Below, in pieces: positions 47,748 to 56,551 of a stretch of 64,000 nucleotides of DNA. The DNA lies in assembly GCF_000372845.1 (NCBI RefSeq), contig NZ_KB889963.1:1993923-2057922 (forward strand), given 5' to 3'. The DNA is from Methylocystis rosea SV97 (GTDB lineage: Bacteria; Pseudomonadota; Alphaproteobacteria; Rhizobiales; Beijerinckiaceae). The notes beneath the pieces are model-generated. The model did no database searches, was not told the DNA's origin, and saw nothing but the letters and a program-made list of their open reading frames with translations. The translations under genes and the position numbers were made by a program. Every line of letters begins with the position of its first letter. Positions within the stretch are counted from its first letter, which is position 1.

Positions 47748-48628
47748 CATTCCTTCTGATCCGAGCGGCCGAGCAGCCGCGCCATCTCCGCCTCAAGCGA
47801 GTCCAGCGGATCCACGTCGGCCGGAGCCGCCGGCGGCGGGGGAGGCGGCGGCGCTGCGGGCTTGGGCGGCGGCGGGGGCGCAGGCGGAGGCGCTGCAGGC
47901 CTCGCGGCGGCCGGCGGCGGAGCGGGAGGCGGCGGCGGCGCTGCAGGCCTTGGCGCCGGCGGGGGTTCTGCCGGCCTCGGAGGAGCCACAGGGGGCGGAG
48001 GCGGCGGCGCCGGGGCCGCTGCTTCAGGCGCCGGCGCGGGCTTAGGCGCCAGCCGCTGCTGAGCGCGCGCGAGGAAAGGCGGCGTCGGCGAGCGGGGCGG
48101 AGCCGGGCGCTGCGGCTGGGCGGCCGGACTTGAAACTCTTGGTCCGGCCGGCGGTGGCGGAGGAGGCGGCGGCGCTGCAGGCCGCGTGGGCGCCGGCGCG
48201 AAGAGGTCGGGCGGCAGATTGACGGCGCCCGCCGCGGCGGGTTTCGGCAGCGGCGCTTCTAGCTCTCGAGGCGGAGCCGAGGGCTCGGCAGGCCAGTTCG
48301 CGGCGGCCGGCGCTCCGGGGCGCTGCTCGGGTCCGCGGCTGACAGCGCCTTCGAGCCGGTTGATCGTCGCTTCGACGAGGATGTCGTTCGGGCCGCCGAT
48401 CAGGAGCAGATGTTCGATATTGTCGCGCCGCACAATGACGAGCTGGCGCTCGCGGTCGAGGTCATAGACATCGACAACGTCCAGCCGGCGCGCGCGATTG
48501 CGGCCTCCGGGCGAACGGAGGCGGCGTCCGAACAACAGACGGAAAATATAAAGCAGCAGCACCGCAGCGACGAGGAACGCAACGAGCGCCGCGAGCGCCG
48601 GCAGCAGTTGAGTGAATTTATCGGGCAT
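47747..48628 (-). CDS. FliO-like membrane protein with long proline/alanine-rich tail
   Basis: A 293-residue protein: short periplasmic start, one membrane helix (LPALAALVAFLVAAVLLLYI), then a FliO-like domain (ARRLDVVDVYDLDRERQLVI, VRRDNIEHLLLIGGPNDILV) and from about residue 100 a Pro/Ala-rich region with runs of up to eight prolines. The last 20 residues (DPLDSLEAEMARLLGRSDQ) form a possible helix. Comparable FliO-domain proteins occur in non-flagellar loci of Rhizobiales; no other flagellar gene is nearby. It is divergent from cckA across a CtrA box. Confidence 0.8.
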   Translation of the reverse strand: MPDKFTQLLPALAALVAFLVAAVLLLYIFRLLFGRRLRSPGGRNRARRLDVVDVYDLDRERQLVIVRRDNIEHLLLIGGPNDILVEATINRLEGAVSRGPEQRPGAPAAANWPAEPSAPPRELEAPLPKPAAAGAVNLPPDLFAPAPTRPAAPPPPPPPPAGPRVSSPAAQPQRPAPPRSPTPPFLARAQQRLAPKPAPAPEAAAPAPPPPPPVAPPRPAEPPPAPRPAAPPPPPAPPPAAARPAAPPPAPPPPPKPAAPPPPPPPAAPADVDPLDSLEAEMARLLGRSDQKE

Positions 48629-48704
48629 GAACGGCTAGTCTCTCGTTCGAACGCGCGTGAACCTTGCCAAATTAACAGCTTTCATGGCAAGCGCCGAAAA
48701 AAGG

Positions 48705-48719
48705 TTAATGAATGGTTAA
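48705..48719. promoter_or_regulatory. CtrA-type box (TTAA-N7-TTAA)
   Basis: TTAATGAATGGTTAA matches the full CtrA consensus TTAA-N7-TTAA exactly. It lies in the divergent region between the FliO-like gene (start 48628) and cckA (start 48881). CckA sits at the top of the CtrA phosphorelay, so feedback on cckA, or cell-cycle control of the FliO-like gene, is a reasonable inference. Confidence 0.7.
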
Positions 48720-48880
48720 TGTTTGATGAATCAGCGCCCTTCCGACGTCCGGCGTTGCTATTATTGGCGTTCACAGCCATTGTTTTAGATGATTCTGTAA
48801 GCGTCGGCAGAGTAATAATCGGCGCGCCGGCGTCAGCATGGCCGTCGCGATCGGCGATTTATGACGCGGGTGGTTAAGAA

Positions 48881-51409
48881 ATGAGCGACAGGACCGAAGC
48901 GGCCGCCCTGGGACGCAGCGAGCGGCCCGCGAATATTGGATTGACGCTCGCCCTCGTCATCGCGTTGGTCGCAGGCGTCGCCGCCTATTACCTGACGCCT
49001 TCGGACCTCGCGCCGCGCGTCACCATTTTGGCGCTCGCTGTTTTCGGCGTCGCCGGAATCTTTTTTCTCTTCGCCTATGCGGTCGGATTGATTCACTTCT
49101 CCGGCCGAGTCGCGGGCAACGACGTGACGAAATTCATCGCCGACACATCCGGCGAAGGGCTGCTCGTCACCAGAGGCGATGTGCGCATCGTATACGCCAA
49201 CGAAGCCTATACGGCGATGTGCGACGCGAAGGACGCTTCCGGCGTTCAGCTGGTCGAGCGGCTGTTCTCAGGGCCGCCCGAGGTCTCGGAGGCGATCTAT
49301 AGACTGGTCCAGGCGGCGCGCGGCGGCGTTTCGCATAGCGAAGATCTGCGGCTTTCGCCGCCGCTGTCGGGGCAGGGCGCAGTCGGCTGGTACCGAATCC
49401 GCGTTCGGCCGCTGCCGACGACGTCGGGCGGGCGCTTGTGTCTATGGGCGGTGGCCGACGTGACGGCCGATCGACAGCGGCAGGAGAACGTCTTCCAGGA
49501 GCTCCAGCACGCGATCGATTTTCTTGATCATGCGCCGGCGGGGTTTTTTTCCGCGAGTCCGGACGGCGCCGTCTCTTATATGAACAAAACGCTCGCCGGA
49601 TGGCTGGGCTACGATCTCACGCAGGTCGGATCTGGCGGCGCGACGCTGTCCTCCATCGTCGCCCATAGCGGCGCGGCGCTTCTCGCCGCGATGTCGGGCG
49701 CGCCTGGCGACGTGCGCACTGAGCAGATCGACCTCGACCTGCGATGCCGCAACGGCAAGTCGCTGCCCGTCAGGCTGCTGCACCAGGTCGCGTTCGGTCA
49801 GGACGGCGAATCCGGCGCCTCGCGCACCCTGGTGCTCAACCGCGCCTCTGGCGAACAGCCGGAAGAGAATTTGCGCGCGGCCGAGGTGCGTTTCGCGCGC
49901 TTCTTCAACTCGACGCCGATGGCGATGGCGACGCTGGACGGCGAGGGCCGCGTGCTGACATCGAACGCGGCCTTCGCGAAATTGTTGCCGCAGGCGCTGA
50001 AGTCGGGCCAGGGACAAGCCGCGGCGCCATGGTCGGTTCTGACGGGGCTCGGCGAACGCGACGGCGCCGCCCTGCGCGCCGCGATCGAAGACGCAATCGA
50101 AGGCAAAGGCGAAGTGCGGCCGATCAATGTCGTTTTCGAGGAAGACGCCGCCGGCGCGGCGACGCGTTCGGCGCGTTTCTTCGTCTCTTCCGCCGAGGAC
50201 GCCGGCAAGAAGGGCGCGATGGTCTATGCGCTTGACACGACCGAGCAGCGCAAGCTGCAGGAGGAGTTCGCGCAGTCACAGAAGATGAATGCGGTCGGCC
50301 AGCTCGCCGGCGGCATCGCGCATGACTTCAACAATATGCTGACGGCGATCATCGGCTATTCGGATCTGCTGCTCTCCAGCCACCGGCCGACCGACCCCGC
50401 CTTCCGCGACATTCGCCAGATCAAGGAAACCGCCAATCGCGCGGCAGGCCTGACGCGGCAGCTGCTCGCCTTCTCTCGGCGTCAGACGCTGCGTCCGCAA
50501 GTTCTGCAGCTCGGCGACGCGCTCTCCGAAGTGCAGAATCTGCTGCGCCGCGTCGTCGGCGAAAAGAACGAGCTGGAACTGCGTCTTGGCCGCGATCTCT
50601 GGTTCGTAAAGGCCGACATCACCCAGTTCGAACAGGTGATCATCAATCTCGTCGTCAACGCGCGCGACGCCATGCTGGAGTCAGGCGGACGGGTGCAGAT
50701 CCGCACGCGCAATGTCGCCGCCTCGGAATGCGCCGCCTTTAATGAGGCGGCGCTCCCCGCGGCGGATTATGTGCTGGTCGAGGTTGAGGACTCGGGCAGC
50801 GGCATTCCCGCCGATGTGAAAGAAAAGATCTTCGAACCCTTCTTCACGACGAAGGAAGTCGGCAAAGGCACGGGCCTCGGCCTTTCGACGGTGTTCGGCA
50901 TCGTCAAGCAGTCGGGCGGCTTCATCTCCGTCGACAGCGAGATCGGGCGCGGCGCGGTTTTCCGCATTTTCCTGCCGCGCTACGTGCCGGAGGAGAAGGA
51001 GACGTCGCAGAAGGCCGATACGCCCAAGGTCGCTGCGGACTACACAGGACAGGGCGTGGTTCTCCTCGTCGAAGACGAGGATTCGGTGCGCTCGATCGGC
51101 GCACGGGCCTTGAGTTCGCGCGGCTTCACGGTGCTCGAAGCCGCGACGGGCATGGAGGCGCTCGAGGTCGTCGAGCGCGTCGACGGCAAGATCGATCTCA
51201 TCGTCTCCGACGTGGTGATGCCGGAGATGGACGGCCCCGCGATGTTCGCCGAACTGCGCAAGCGCGGCGTCGCGGCGAAGGTGATCTTCGTTTCCGGCTA
51301 TGCCGAAGAGGCCTTCGCCAAAAACCTTCCCGAGGGCGACTTTGGTTTTCTGGCGAAGCCGTTCTCGATCAAACAGCTGATCGAGACGGTCAAGGCGCAT
51401 ATGCCCTGA
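48881..51409 (+). CDS. cckA: Hybrid histidine kinase CckA
   Basis: An 842-residue hybrid kinase. Two membrane helices (about residues 20-38 and 47-68) are followed by PAS-like domains, a HisKA domain with His481 in [20 protein letters not shown], an HATPase domain ([50 protein letters not shown]) and a receiver with predicted phospho-acceptor Asp777 in [16 protein letters not shown]. This architecture is CckA, which drives the CckA-ChpT-CtrA phosphorelay controlling the cell cycle. A CtrA box lies about 160 bases upstream. Confidence 0.95.
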   Translation: MSDRTEAAALGRSERPANIGLTLALVIALVAGVAAYYLTPSDLAPRVTILALAVFGVAGIFFLFAYAVGLIHFSGRVAGNDVTKFIADTSGEGLLVTRGDVRIVYANEAYTAMCDAKDASGVQLVERLFSGPPEVSEAIYRLVQAARGGVSHSEDLRLSPPLSGQGAVGWYRIRVRPLPTTSGGRLCLWAVADVTADRQRQENVFQELQHAIDFLDHAPAGFFSASPDGAVSYMNKTLAGWLGYDLTQVGSGGATLSSIVAHSGAALLAAMSGAPGDVRTEQIDLDLRCRNGKSLPVRLLHQVAFGQDGESGASRTLVLNRASGEQPEENLRAAEVRFARFFNSTPMAMATLDGEGRVLTSNAAFAKLLPQALKSGQGQAAAPWSVLTGLGERDGAALRAAIEDAIEGKGEVRPINVVFEEDAAGAATRSARFFVSSAEDAGKKGAMVYALDTTEQRKLQEEFAQSQKMNAVGQLAGGIAHDFNNMLTAIIGYSDLLLSSHRPTDPAFRDIRQIKETANRAAGLTRQLLAFSRRQTLRPQVLQLGDALSEVQNLLRRVVGEKNELELRLGRDLWFVKADITQFEQVIINLVVNARDAMLESGGRVQIRTRNVAASECAAFNEAALPAADYVLVEVEDSGSGIPADVKEKIFEPFFTTKEVGKGTGLGLSTVFGIVKQSGGFISVDSEIGRGAVFRIFLPRYVPEEKETSQKADTPKVAADYTGQGVVLLVEDEDSVRSIGARALSSRGFTVLEAATGMEALEVVERVDGKIDLIVSDVVMPEMDGPAMFAELRKRGVAAKVIFVSGYAEEAFAKNLPEGDFGFLAKPFSIKQLIETVKAHMP

Positions 51410-51441
51410 CGCGGCGGAGAACTAAAGCGAGGGGATGAGGC

Positions 51442-52599
51442 TCACAACGCCGGCGCGACGACCCGCATGCGGCGCTTGATCCCATCAGGTCCGATGACTT
51501 CGCGATAGGTTTCCGGCGCAGCGGCCGCGCCATCCGCGGCGCTGGGCTGCGCCTGCGCCGCGGGTTCTGGCGTCTTCGTCGGCTCTGGCGTCGCCGCGGC
51601 GCCTTTCGCTTTCCGACCGCGCGCAACGCCGGGCGGCAGCGCGCGCGACAATTGCTCGGCCTGCTCCGCGGTGACGACCTGATCCTTTGCGTGGCGCTCG
51701 GCGATGAGTCGCTCGGCTTCGACGAGCGCCTCGGCCCACGACTGCCCCGGCGGCTTGCAGCCGCAGGACGGATCATAGGTTGTCTCGAATTTATGGGCGT
51801 TGGGATGGTCCGAATAAGCTTCGCCGTCGATCGAAAGGGCGGAACTGAGCACCTTCGATTGCGACGCCGTATAGAGTTTCACCTCGGCGTTGGGACACAG
51901 CGCCCGGCACATCGTCGCGAGATCGTCGAGATTGGAGCTGCGCGCCGAATAGGTGATGGGGAAAAACCCGCCGTCGCAGGCGCGCACGCAGATCGCCATT
52001 GGACCCCCGCGCGGCTTCCCGTCTGAAGGTTCCTGATCCGGGTCTGGACCGACGGGCATGTCGCGCGCGCCCGGACTTTCATCGGGCGCGACGCCAAACA
52101 GCTCTTCAAAGAAATTGCGCGGTCGTGCAACGCGCGCTTGCGCCGCCTGAGGATTGCGGCATTCAGCCTCATAACGCGCGGCAAGCGCCTGACGCTGGCC
52201 GCCGTCGTCGGCGCTCGCCCGTTCATAGCTGGCGATAGCGCCAGAGAGTTGGTTGAGCTGCGCGTTGATTTGACTGCACTGAGGCGGCGGCGGATCGCCG
52301 AAGAACAGGAATTGGCCGCGATCGCAGCCGAGTGCGCGAGCTTTCGCCGAGACGCGGGCATAGTCGCCGCGCTGCTTGGCGGCCGCGGCCTGGAATCTCC
52401 CCGCGCTGCCGCCGGCGCTGGCGCGGGCGATCTGCGCGCGCAACTCCGTACAATAGGGACTTTCCCCTGCTGCCGGCGAAACGGCGAGGAGGCCGAACGC
52501 GACGCCGGCGGCGACCGCCAGTTTCGTCCGCCTGAAGGCGCATCTCGTCAAAAAGGGCTTTATGGTCGCGGCCTCATTGAAGTTTTTGGCTCTCTTCAC
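51442..52599 (-). CDS. DUF2865 exported protein
   Basis: A 385-residue protein with a signal peptide (VAAGVAFGLLAVSPAAG, after an unusually long N-region; a later start is possible). The DUF2865 core is GGPMAICVRACDGGFFPITY, DLATMCRALCPNAEVKLYTA and TTYDPSCGCKPPGQSWAEAL, rich in cysteines that may pair in the periplasm. The C-terminal 80 residues are Ala/Pro-rich. The family is confined to Alphaproteobacteria and its role is unknown. It is convergent with cckA (32-base gap). Confidence 0.88.
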   Translation of the reverse strand: MKRAKNFNEAATIKPFLTRCAFRRTKLAVAAGVAFGLLAVSPAAGESPYCTELRAQIARASAGGSAGRFQAAAAKQRGDYARVSAKARALGCDRGQFLFFGDPPPPQCSQINAQLNQLSGAIASYERASADDGGQRQALAARYEAECRNPQAAQARVARPRNFFEELFGVAPDESPGARDMPVGPDPDQEPSDGKPRGGPMAICVRACDGGFFPITYSARSSNLDDLATMCRALCPNAEVKLYTASQSKVLSSALSIDGEAYSDHPNAHKFETTYDPSCGCKPPGQSWAEALVEAERLIAERHAKDQVVTAEQAEQLSRALPPGVARGRKAKGAAATPEPTKTPEPAAQAQPSAADGAAAAPETYREVIGPDGIKRRMRVVAPAL

Positions 52600-52992
52600 A
52601 CTCTGGGTAAGAAGCCGAGAAACGCTTGCGCGATCGCTTGGCGACTGATGTTCCGGCGCGCGTCGCTTGCGACGAATCGCGCCATTTTCACCAATCCGGG
52701 CCGCGGATCAAACGTCGCTCGATTAATCGCGCCCATCATGTCGGCAACAAGGCGCCGGACGACGCCGTCAGCCCCATTGCGCGCGCCGAATTTTTTGCCT
52801 CGCCCAGGGCCGAAGCCCTTCCCTTGCCGCGCGGCTTCGCCCATATCGGCAACGGCGTCGCTAGAGCGCCGCTCGCGGAAAAGCGGAATTGGGTTTTTCG
52901 CACAGAGCGCGCTCTAAGCTTTCGAGATTGATCATGATATCCGCCTCTGGGCGATTCCGTCCAAAGGCAGCGTGATCCAGGAGGTTGCCGAT
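52600..52992. other. Gene-free interval between DUF2865 and creA
   Basis: This 393-base stretch has short frames on both strands, none with a convincing start, motif or ribosome-binding site. The part nearest creA holds the inverted repeat at 52862-52916. Promoters for both divergent flanking genes probably lie here. Confidence 0.6.
52862..52916. repeat. Imperfect palindromic repeat (TAGAGCGC arms)
   Basis: TAGAGCGC (52862-52869) and GCGCTCTA (52909-52916) are perfect inverted arms; between them GCGGAAAAGCG and GGGTTTTTCGC are also nearly complementary. The element resembles, in layout, the nested repeat at 42089-42136 (outer GC arms, inner A/T tracts), suggesting two members of dispersed repeat families. 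Confidence 0.6.
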
Positions 52993-53511
52993 ATGAAGCG
53001 TTCCAAATTGCTGGCTCTGATTTCGACGGCCTTTCTTTGTTTCGGCGCCGCGCCGGCCTTTGCGCAGAGTGGGCCGGATCTCATTTTCCGCAAATCGGTG
53101 GATTTCAAGCTCCTCACCCCGAACGACAAGCTCGCGACCTACGGAATCGACGACCCGGTGATCGACGGCGTCGTCTGCTACTATACGGCGCATGAAAAAG
53201 GCGGCGTCGCCGGCATGTTCGGCGTGGCGGAGCAGTCGTCGGAGGTTTCGCTCGCCTGTCGGCAATATGCCCCGATCAAATTCAAGGAGAAGTTCGGCCA
53301 GGGCGATACGGCGTTCAGCGAGCGGCGGTCGCTGCTGTTCAAGCGCATGCATATCGTTCGCGGCTGCGACGCCAAGCGTAATGTGCTGATCTATATGGTT
53401 TATTCCGACAAGCTCGTCGAAGGCTCGCCCGAAAGCTCGACCTCGACCCTCGCCATTCAGCCCTGGGCCGGCCAGAACGAAGTCCCGCAATGCGGGGACT
53501 TTCTGCGCTGA
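52993..53511 (+). CDS. creA: CreA family exported protein
   Basis: A 172-residue protein with signal peptide MKRSKLLALISTAFLCFGAA (cleavage near AFAQ) and the CreA core: DLIFRKSVDFKLLTPNDKLA, DPVIDGVVCYYTAHEKGGVA, EVSLACRQYAPIKF and KRNVLIYMVYSDKLVEGSPE. CreA is a periplasmic protein of unknown activity despite its name. ATG at 52993 is preferred to a GTG seven codons upstream. It is tail-to-tail with the next gene, with one base between the stops. Confidence 0.92.
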   Translation: MKRSKLLALISTAFLCFGAAPAFAQSGPDLIFRKSVDFKLLTPNDKLATYGIDDPVIDGVVCYYTAHEKGGVAGMFGVAEQSSEVSLACRQYAPIKFKEKFGQGDTAFSERRSLLFKRMHIVRGCDAKRNVLIYMVYSDKLVEGSPESSTSTLAIQPWAGQNEVPQCGDFLR

Positions 53512-53512
53512 C

Positions 53513-53845
53513 CTAATCGACGCAGGCGACGACCGCGGCGTCCGGCTCGATCGAGGCGCGCGCCGCGCTTACGTCGATCGAGGCGGTCACATCGTCGGCG
53601 CGGCCAAAAGCTCTGGCCGCGCCATGGCCATGCGCCGCACACCAGGAGTCGGCGACGATCTTGCCGCAATCGGCCTTACGCGTGAGGCATTCCGTCAGGC
53701 CGTAGCCCTCCTGATCGGCGATAACATAGGCGCCGACCGCGCTCGCTTCGGCCCGTGCGGCGCAGGCGTAGCCGACGCCGATCCACATTCCTGCAAGTAG
53801 CGACGCAAACGCGCGCCGCCCGAACGGCGCCTCATATTTCCACAT
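53513..53845 (-). CDS. Exported hypothetical protein, conserved in Rhizobiales
   Basis: A 110-residue protein with a signal peptide (FASLLAGMWIGVGYACAARA) and a compact cysteine-containing domain: YVIADQEGYGLTECLTRKAD, CGKIVADSWCAAHGHGAARA and FGRADDVTASIDVSAA. I recall similar proteins of unknown function in Rhizobiales. The four cysteines could form disulfides in the periplasm. Confidence 0.75.
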   Translation of the reverse strand: MWKYEAPFGRRAFASLLAGMWIGVGYACAARAEASAVGAYVIADQEGYGLTECLTRKADCGKIVADSWCAAHGHGAARAFGRADDVTASIDVSAARASIEPDAAVVACVD

Positions 53846-53969
53846 GACGAACTAGCCCCACGCGACCCCGACAGCCTGCCGCAGACCTAGCGCATAGCGG
53901 TAAAACCCGAGTTAAATCGGCGGCCGCTCGGCAGAGGCTCGCGCTTGACGCGGCGGCGCGCTTTAGCGC

Positions 53970-54026
53970 ATGGTCGCCGCCATGACGCTTCGGCTCACCA
54001 TTTGTCGGAAGACCATCATCAGCTAG
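53970..54026 (+). CDS. Possible leader peptide upstream of cysS
   Basis: An 18-codon ORF encodes MVAAMTLRLTICRKTIIS (or 14 residues from ATG 53982) 80 bases before cysS. It contains one cysteine codon at position 12. TTGACG at 53945-53950 could be a -35. Downstream, CTGGCCGGAG (54038-54047) and the CCCCGGCCGGCGG segment near 54080 can pair in alternative ways with CGGGG near 54100. This would suit attenuation by cysteinyl-tRNA supply, but a single Cys codon is little evidence, so it is marked as weak. Confidence 0.3.
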   Translation: MVAAMTLRLTICRKTIIS

Positions 54027-54106
54027 CGATCACGCTGGCCGGAGCCGTCACGTCTCTCCAAACGACATGAAGCGACGCCCCGGCCGGCGGCCTTGCGGGG
54101 AAATTC

Positions 54107-55672
54107 ATGTCGACGCCTGCGCTGAAAATTTACAATACGCTGAGCCGGACGAAGGAGGAATTCCGTCCGATCGATCCCGCGCATGTGCGCATGTATGTCT
54201 GCGGACCGACGGTCTACGACTACGCGCATATCGGCAACGCCCGGCCGCTCATCGTTTTCGACGTGTTGTTTCGCTTGTTGCGCCACCTCTACGGCGCCGA
54301 GCATGTCACATACGTCCGCAACATCACCGACGTCGACGACAAGATCAACGCGCGCGCCGCGGAGCGCGGAATTTCCATTCGCGATCTGACGGAAGAGACC
54401 AACAAGGTTTTCCAGCAGGACGTGAAGGCGCTCGGCTGTCTCGAGCCGACGATGCAGCCGCGCGCGACCGAGCATATCGCGCAGATGATCGCGATCATTG
54501 AACGCCTGATCGCCGCCGGCCACGCCTATGCGGCCGATGGCCATGTGCTGTTCGACGTGCCGTCCATGCAAAATTACGGACGCCTGTCGCGGCGCTCGCT
54601 CGATGAAATGTTGGCCGGCGCGCGCGTCGACGTCGCGCCTTATAAGCGCGGCGACATGGATTTCGTGCTGTGGAAGCCCTCAAAGGAGAACGAGCCCGGT
54701 TGGGACAGCCCATGGGGCAGGGGGCGTCCCGGCTGGCATATCGAATGTTCGGCGATGTCCTGGGCGCATCTTGGCGAAACCTTCGACATTCACGGCGGCG
54801 GCATCGACCTCGTCTTCCCGCATCACGAAAACGAGATCGCGCAAAGCTGCTGCGCCTTCGGGCAAGATGTAATGGCGAATTACTGGATGCATAACGGCTT
54901 CCTGCAGGTCGAGGGCGAGAAAATGTCCAAGAGCCTGGGGAATTTCGTGACGATCCACGAGCTACTGCATACAGAGAAGTTTGGCGGCAGAGGCTGGCAC
55001 GGTCCAGTGTTGAGATTCGCGATGCTGCGCACGCATTATCGCCAGCCGATCGATTGGACGGTGAAGGCGCTAGAGGAGGCGCACGCAGAGCTCCAAGAGT
55101 GGACGAATTTGCTCGCAAATCGTGCTGCTGAAGCAGAATATCGTGTACATGCGAGCCTGCTACAGCCTAACGAAAAAGTAATGGCTGCTCTTTGCGACGA
55201 TCTGAACACTCCCCAAGCAATTAGCGAATTGAGAGCGCTTGCTCGATCAAAGGTCCATGAGGATCAAGTGTCACTCTTGGATACCTGTATATTCTTGGGG
55301 ATCGTGAATCCAGAAAGAATGTTCATTCTAAACCCTTACCACGTGGGGGAGAGCGTTCTTGCGTCAAGTGATGTGATGCGACGGCTCGATGAGCTTCAAA
55401 TTGCTTTCGCGAACAACAACGAAGAACGCCAGAGAGCGATAACTGAGGAATTAAAGGAACAAGGGGTTGAAGCCGACGTCAGGCATACCGGATCGGTCAG
55501 TTACAAAATATGTGGTACAGACAAGGTCGGGGAATTAATTCATCTACGCAACGCCGCCCGCGCTACAAAAAACTGGGCCGAGTCCGATCGCATCCGCGAC
55601 GAACTCGCCGCTATGGGCATCGCCCTCAAGGACAATAAGGACGGCACGACGACCTGGGAGGTGAAGCGGTGA
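54107..55672 (+). CDS. cysS: Cysteinyl-tRNA synthetase (mosaic 3' region)
   Basis: A 521-residue class I synthetase that charges tRNA-Cys. Zinc and ATP motifs are present: [19 protein letters not shown] (HIGH-like HIGN), [20 protein letters not shown], and KMSKSLGNF. The last blocks [20 protein letters not shown] and GTTTWEVKR are normal. Between about 55085 and 55560 codon use and GC content change: a hand count of 55141-55260 gives 59 G+C in 120 bases, against 37 of 60 at 54661-54720. The frame stays open and residues fit the family, suggesting homologous replacement of this segment from a lower-GC donor. Confidence 0.95.
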   Translation: MSTPALKIYNTLSRTKEEFRPIDPAHVRMYVCGPTVYDYAHIGNARPLIVFDVLFRLLRHLYGAEHVTYVRNITDVDDKINARAAERGISIRDLTEETNKVFQQDVKALGCLEPTMQPRATEHIAQMIAIIERLIAAGHAYAADGHVLFDVPSMQNYGRLSRRSLDEMLAGARVDVAPYKRGDMDFVLWKPSKENEPGWDSPWGRGRPGWHIECSAMSWAHLGETFDIHGGGIDLVFPHHENEIAQSCCAFGQDVMANYWMHNGFLQVEGEKMSKSLGNFVTIHELLHTEKFGGRGWHGPVLRFAMLRTHYRQPIDWTVKALEEAHAELQEWTNLLANRAAEAEYRVHASLLQPNEKVMAALCDDLNTPQAISELRALARSKVHEDQVSLLDTCIFLGIVNPERMFILNPYHVGESVLASSDVMRRLDELQIAFANNNEERQRAITEELKEQGVEADVRHTGSVSYKICGTDKVGELIHLRNAARATKNWAESDRIRDELAAMGIALKDNKDGTTTWEVKR

Positions 55673-55680
55673 GCGCTCTT

Positions 55681-55863
55681 TCCCCCACCCGTCGCGCTTC
55701 GCGCGCCACCCTCCCCGCAGGGGGGAGGGATAGGAACGGCGCGACTCGGCGTAGCGATCACGCGCTCATGCGAGGCATTTTGCATGAAGTTTTGCGTTTC
55801 GTTGATGCAGGCCCATCCCTCCCCTTGACGGGGAGGGTGGTTCGCGAAGCGAACCGGGTGGGG
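55681..55863. repeat. Composite inverted-repeat element, copy A (upstream of DUF559 gene 2)
   Basis: The left arm (CCCCCACCCGTCGCGCTTCG and the following CGCGCCACCCTCC) and the right arm (GGGTGGTTCGCGAAGCGAAC, then CGGGTGGGG) are inverted copies of each other, enclosing a CCGCAGGGGGGAGGGA segment and a less conserved core. Copy B at 56240-56398 has the same arms and the same GGGAGGGAT-AGAACGGCGCG-CTCGGCGTA core in direct orientation. Confidence 0.88.
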
Positions 55864-55871
55864 TGACGGAC

Positions 55872-56225
55872 ATGGCCAACCCGCGCGCGCGCGAACTGCG
55901 CAAGAACATGACGCCGCAAGAGGTGAAGCTCTGGTCGCAATTGCGCCTGCTGCGTCCGCAGGGATTTCATTTTCGTCGCCAGGTTTCGCTTGAAGGGTAT
56001 GTGCTCGATTTCGTGTGCTACAAATATCGCTTGATCATTGAAGCTGACGGTTCACAGCACGGCGAAGCTGACGGGCGCCGTCATGACGCTAGGCGCGACG
56101 CGATTTTTCGAGCGAACGGCTTTCATGTGCTGCGCTTCTGGAATCACGAGATCGACGCCAACCTGATCGGCGTCGTGGAGACCATCGTCGCCCGAGCGAA
56201 GGAACATTTGCGGGCGGCGTCGTGA
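55872..56225 (+). CDS. DUF559 endonuclease-like protein (copy 2)
   Basis: A 117-residue DUF559 protein starting MANPRARELRKNMTPQEVKL. The nuclease-like core is GFHFRRQVSLEGYVLDFVCY (Asp46), RLIIEADGSQHGEADGRRHD (Glu57, His63) and GFHVLRFWNHEIDANLIGVV. It is clearly related to, but diverged from, the copy at 28.0 kb. It begins 9 bases after composite repeat A and ends 15 bases before copy B. No partner gene for a restriction or mismatch-repair system is adjacent. Confidence 0.9.
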   Translation: MANPRARELRKNMTPQEVKLWSQLRLLRPQGFHFRRQVSLEGYVLDFVCYKYRLIIEADGSQHGEADGRRHDARRDAIFRANGFHVLRFWNHEIDANLIGVVETIVARAKEHLRAAS

Positions 56226-56239
56226 GAAGCGCTGACGTC

Positions 56240-56398
56240 TCCCCCACCCGGCGCGCTTCGCGCGCCACCCTCCGCGCAAGGGGGAGGGATCAGAACGGCG
56301 CGGCTCGGCGTAACGATGGAACGCTTACGCAAGGCGAGATTTGTGATTTCTTGCGTTTCGAGCATGCAAGGGTGGTTCGCGAAGCGAACCGGGTGGTG
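56240..56398. repeat. Composite inverted-repeat element, copy B (downstream of DUF559 gene 2)
   Basis: Left arm CCCCCACCCGGCGCGCTTCG (from 56241) and right arm GGGTGGTTCGCGAAGCGAAC (56370-56389) plus CGGGTGG are inverted; the core shares GGGAGGGAT and AGAACGGCGCG with copy A. Copies A and B are direct repeats that bracket the DUF559 gene; copy B is a little shorter and lacks the CCCTCCCCTTGACGGGG segment of copy A. Confidence 0.88.
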
Positions 56399-56416
56399 AA
56401 CAGAAGGGGATATCCT

Positions 56417-56551
56417 ATGTCCAATGATGACTGGAAAAAGACGCTTCCCTTCAAGCGCCACTGGGCGCTCTATCTCGCCTTCAAGCTGATCGTGCTGGCG
56501 CTCGCGGCCTTCATCGCGTGGCATCTGCTGCGCGCGTTCGAGATCATGTGA
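56417..56551 (+). CDS. Small single-pass membrane protein
   Basis: A 44-residue protein, MSNDDWKKTLPFKRHWALYL and a hydrophobic helix (FKLIVLALAAFIAWHLL). GGGGAT precedes the ATG at a usable distance. Its stop overlaps the GNAT start (TGATG), which strongly suggests translation of both. Function unknown. Confidence 0.7.
   Translation: MSNDDWKKTLPFKRHWALYLAFKLIVLALAAFIAWHLLRAFEIM

Noticed and set aside
47823-48250. GGCGG-rich repeats as a tandem DNA repeat or recombination hotspot
   Set aside because: They are explained by Pro/Ala codons of the FliO-like protein tail; the period is irregular.
52596-52844. An 82-codon minus-strand frame between DUF2865 and creA
   Set aside because: Basic, low-complexity start, no SD and no motif that I recognise; probably noise or an old remnant.
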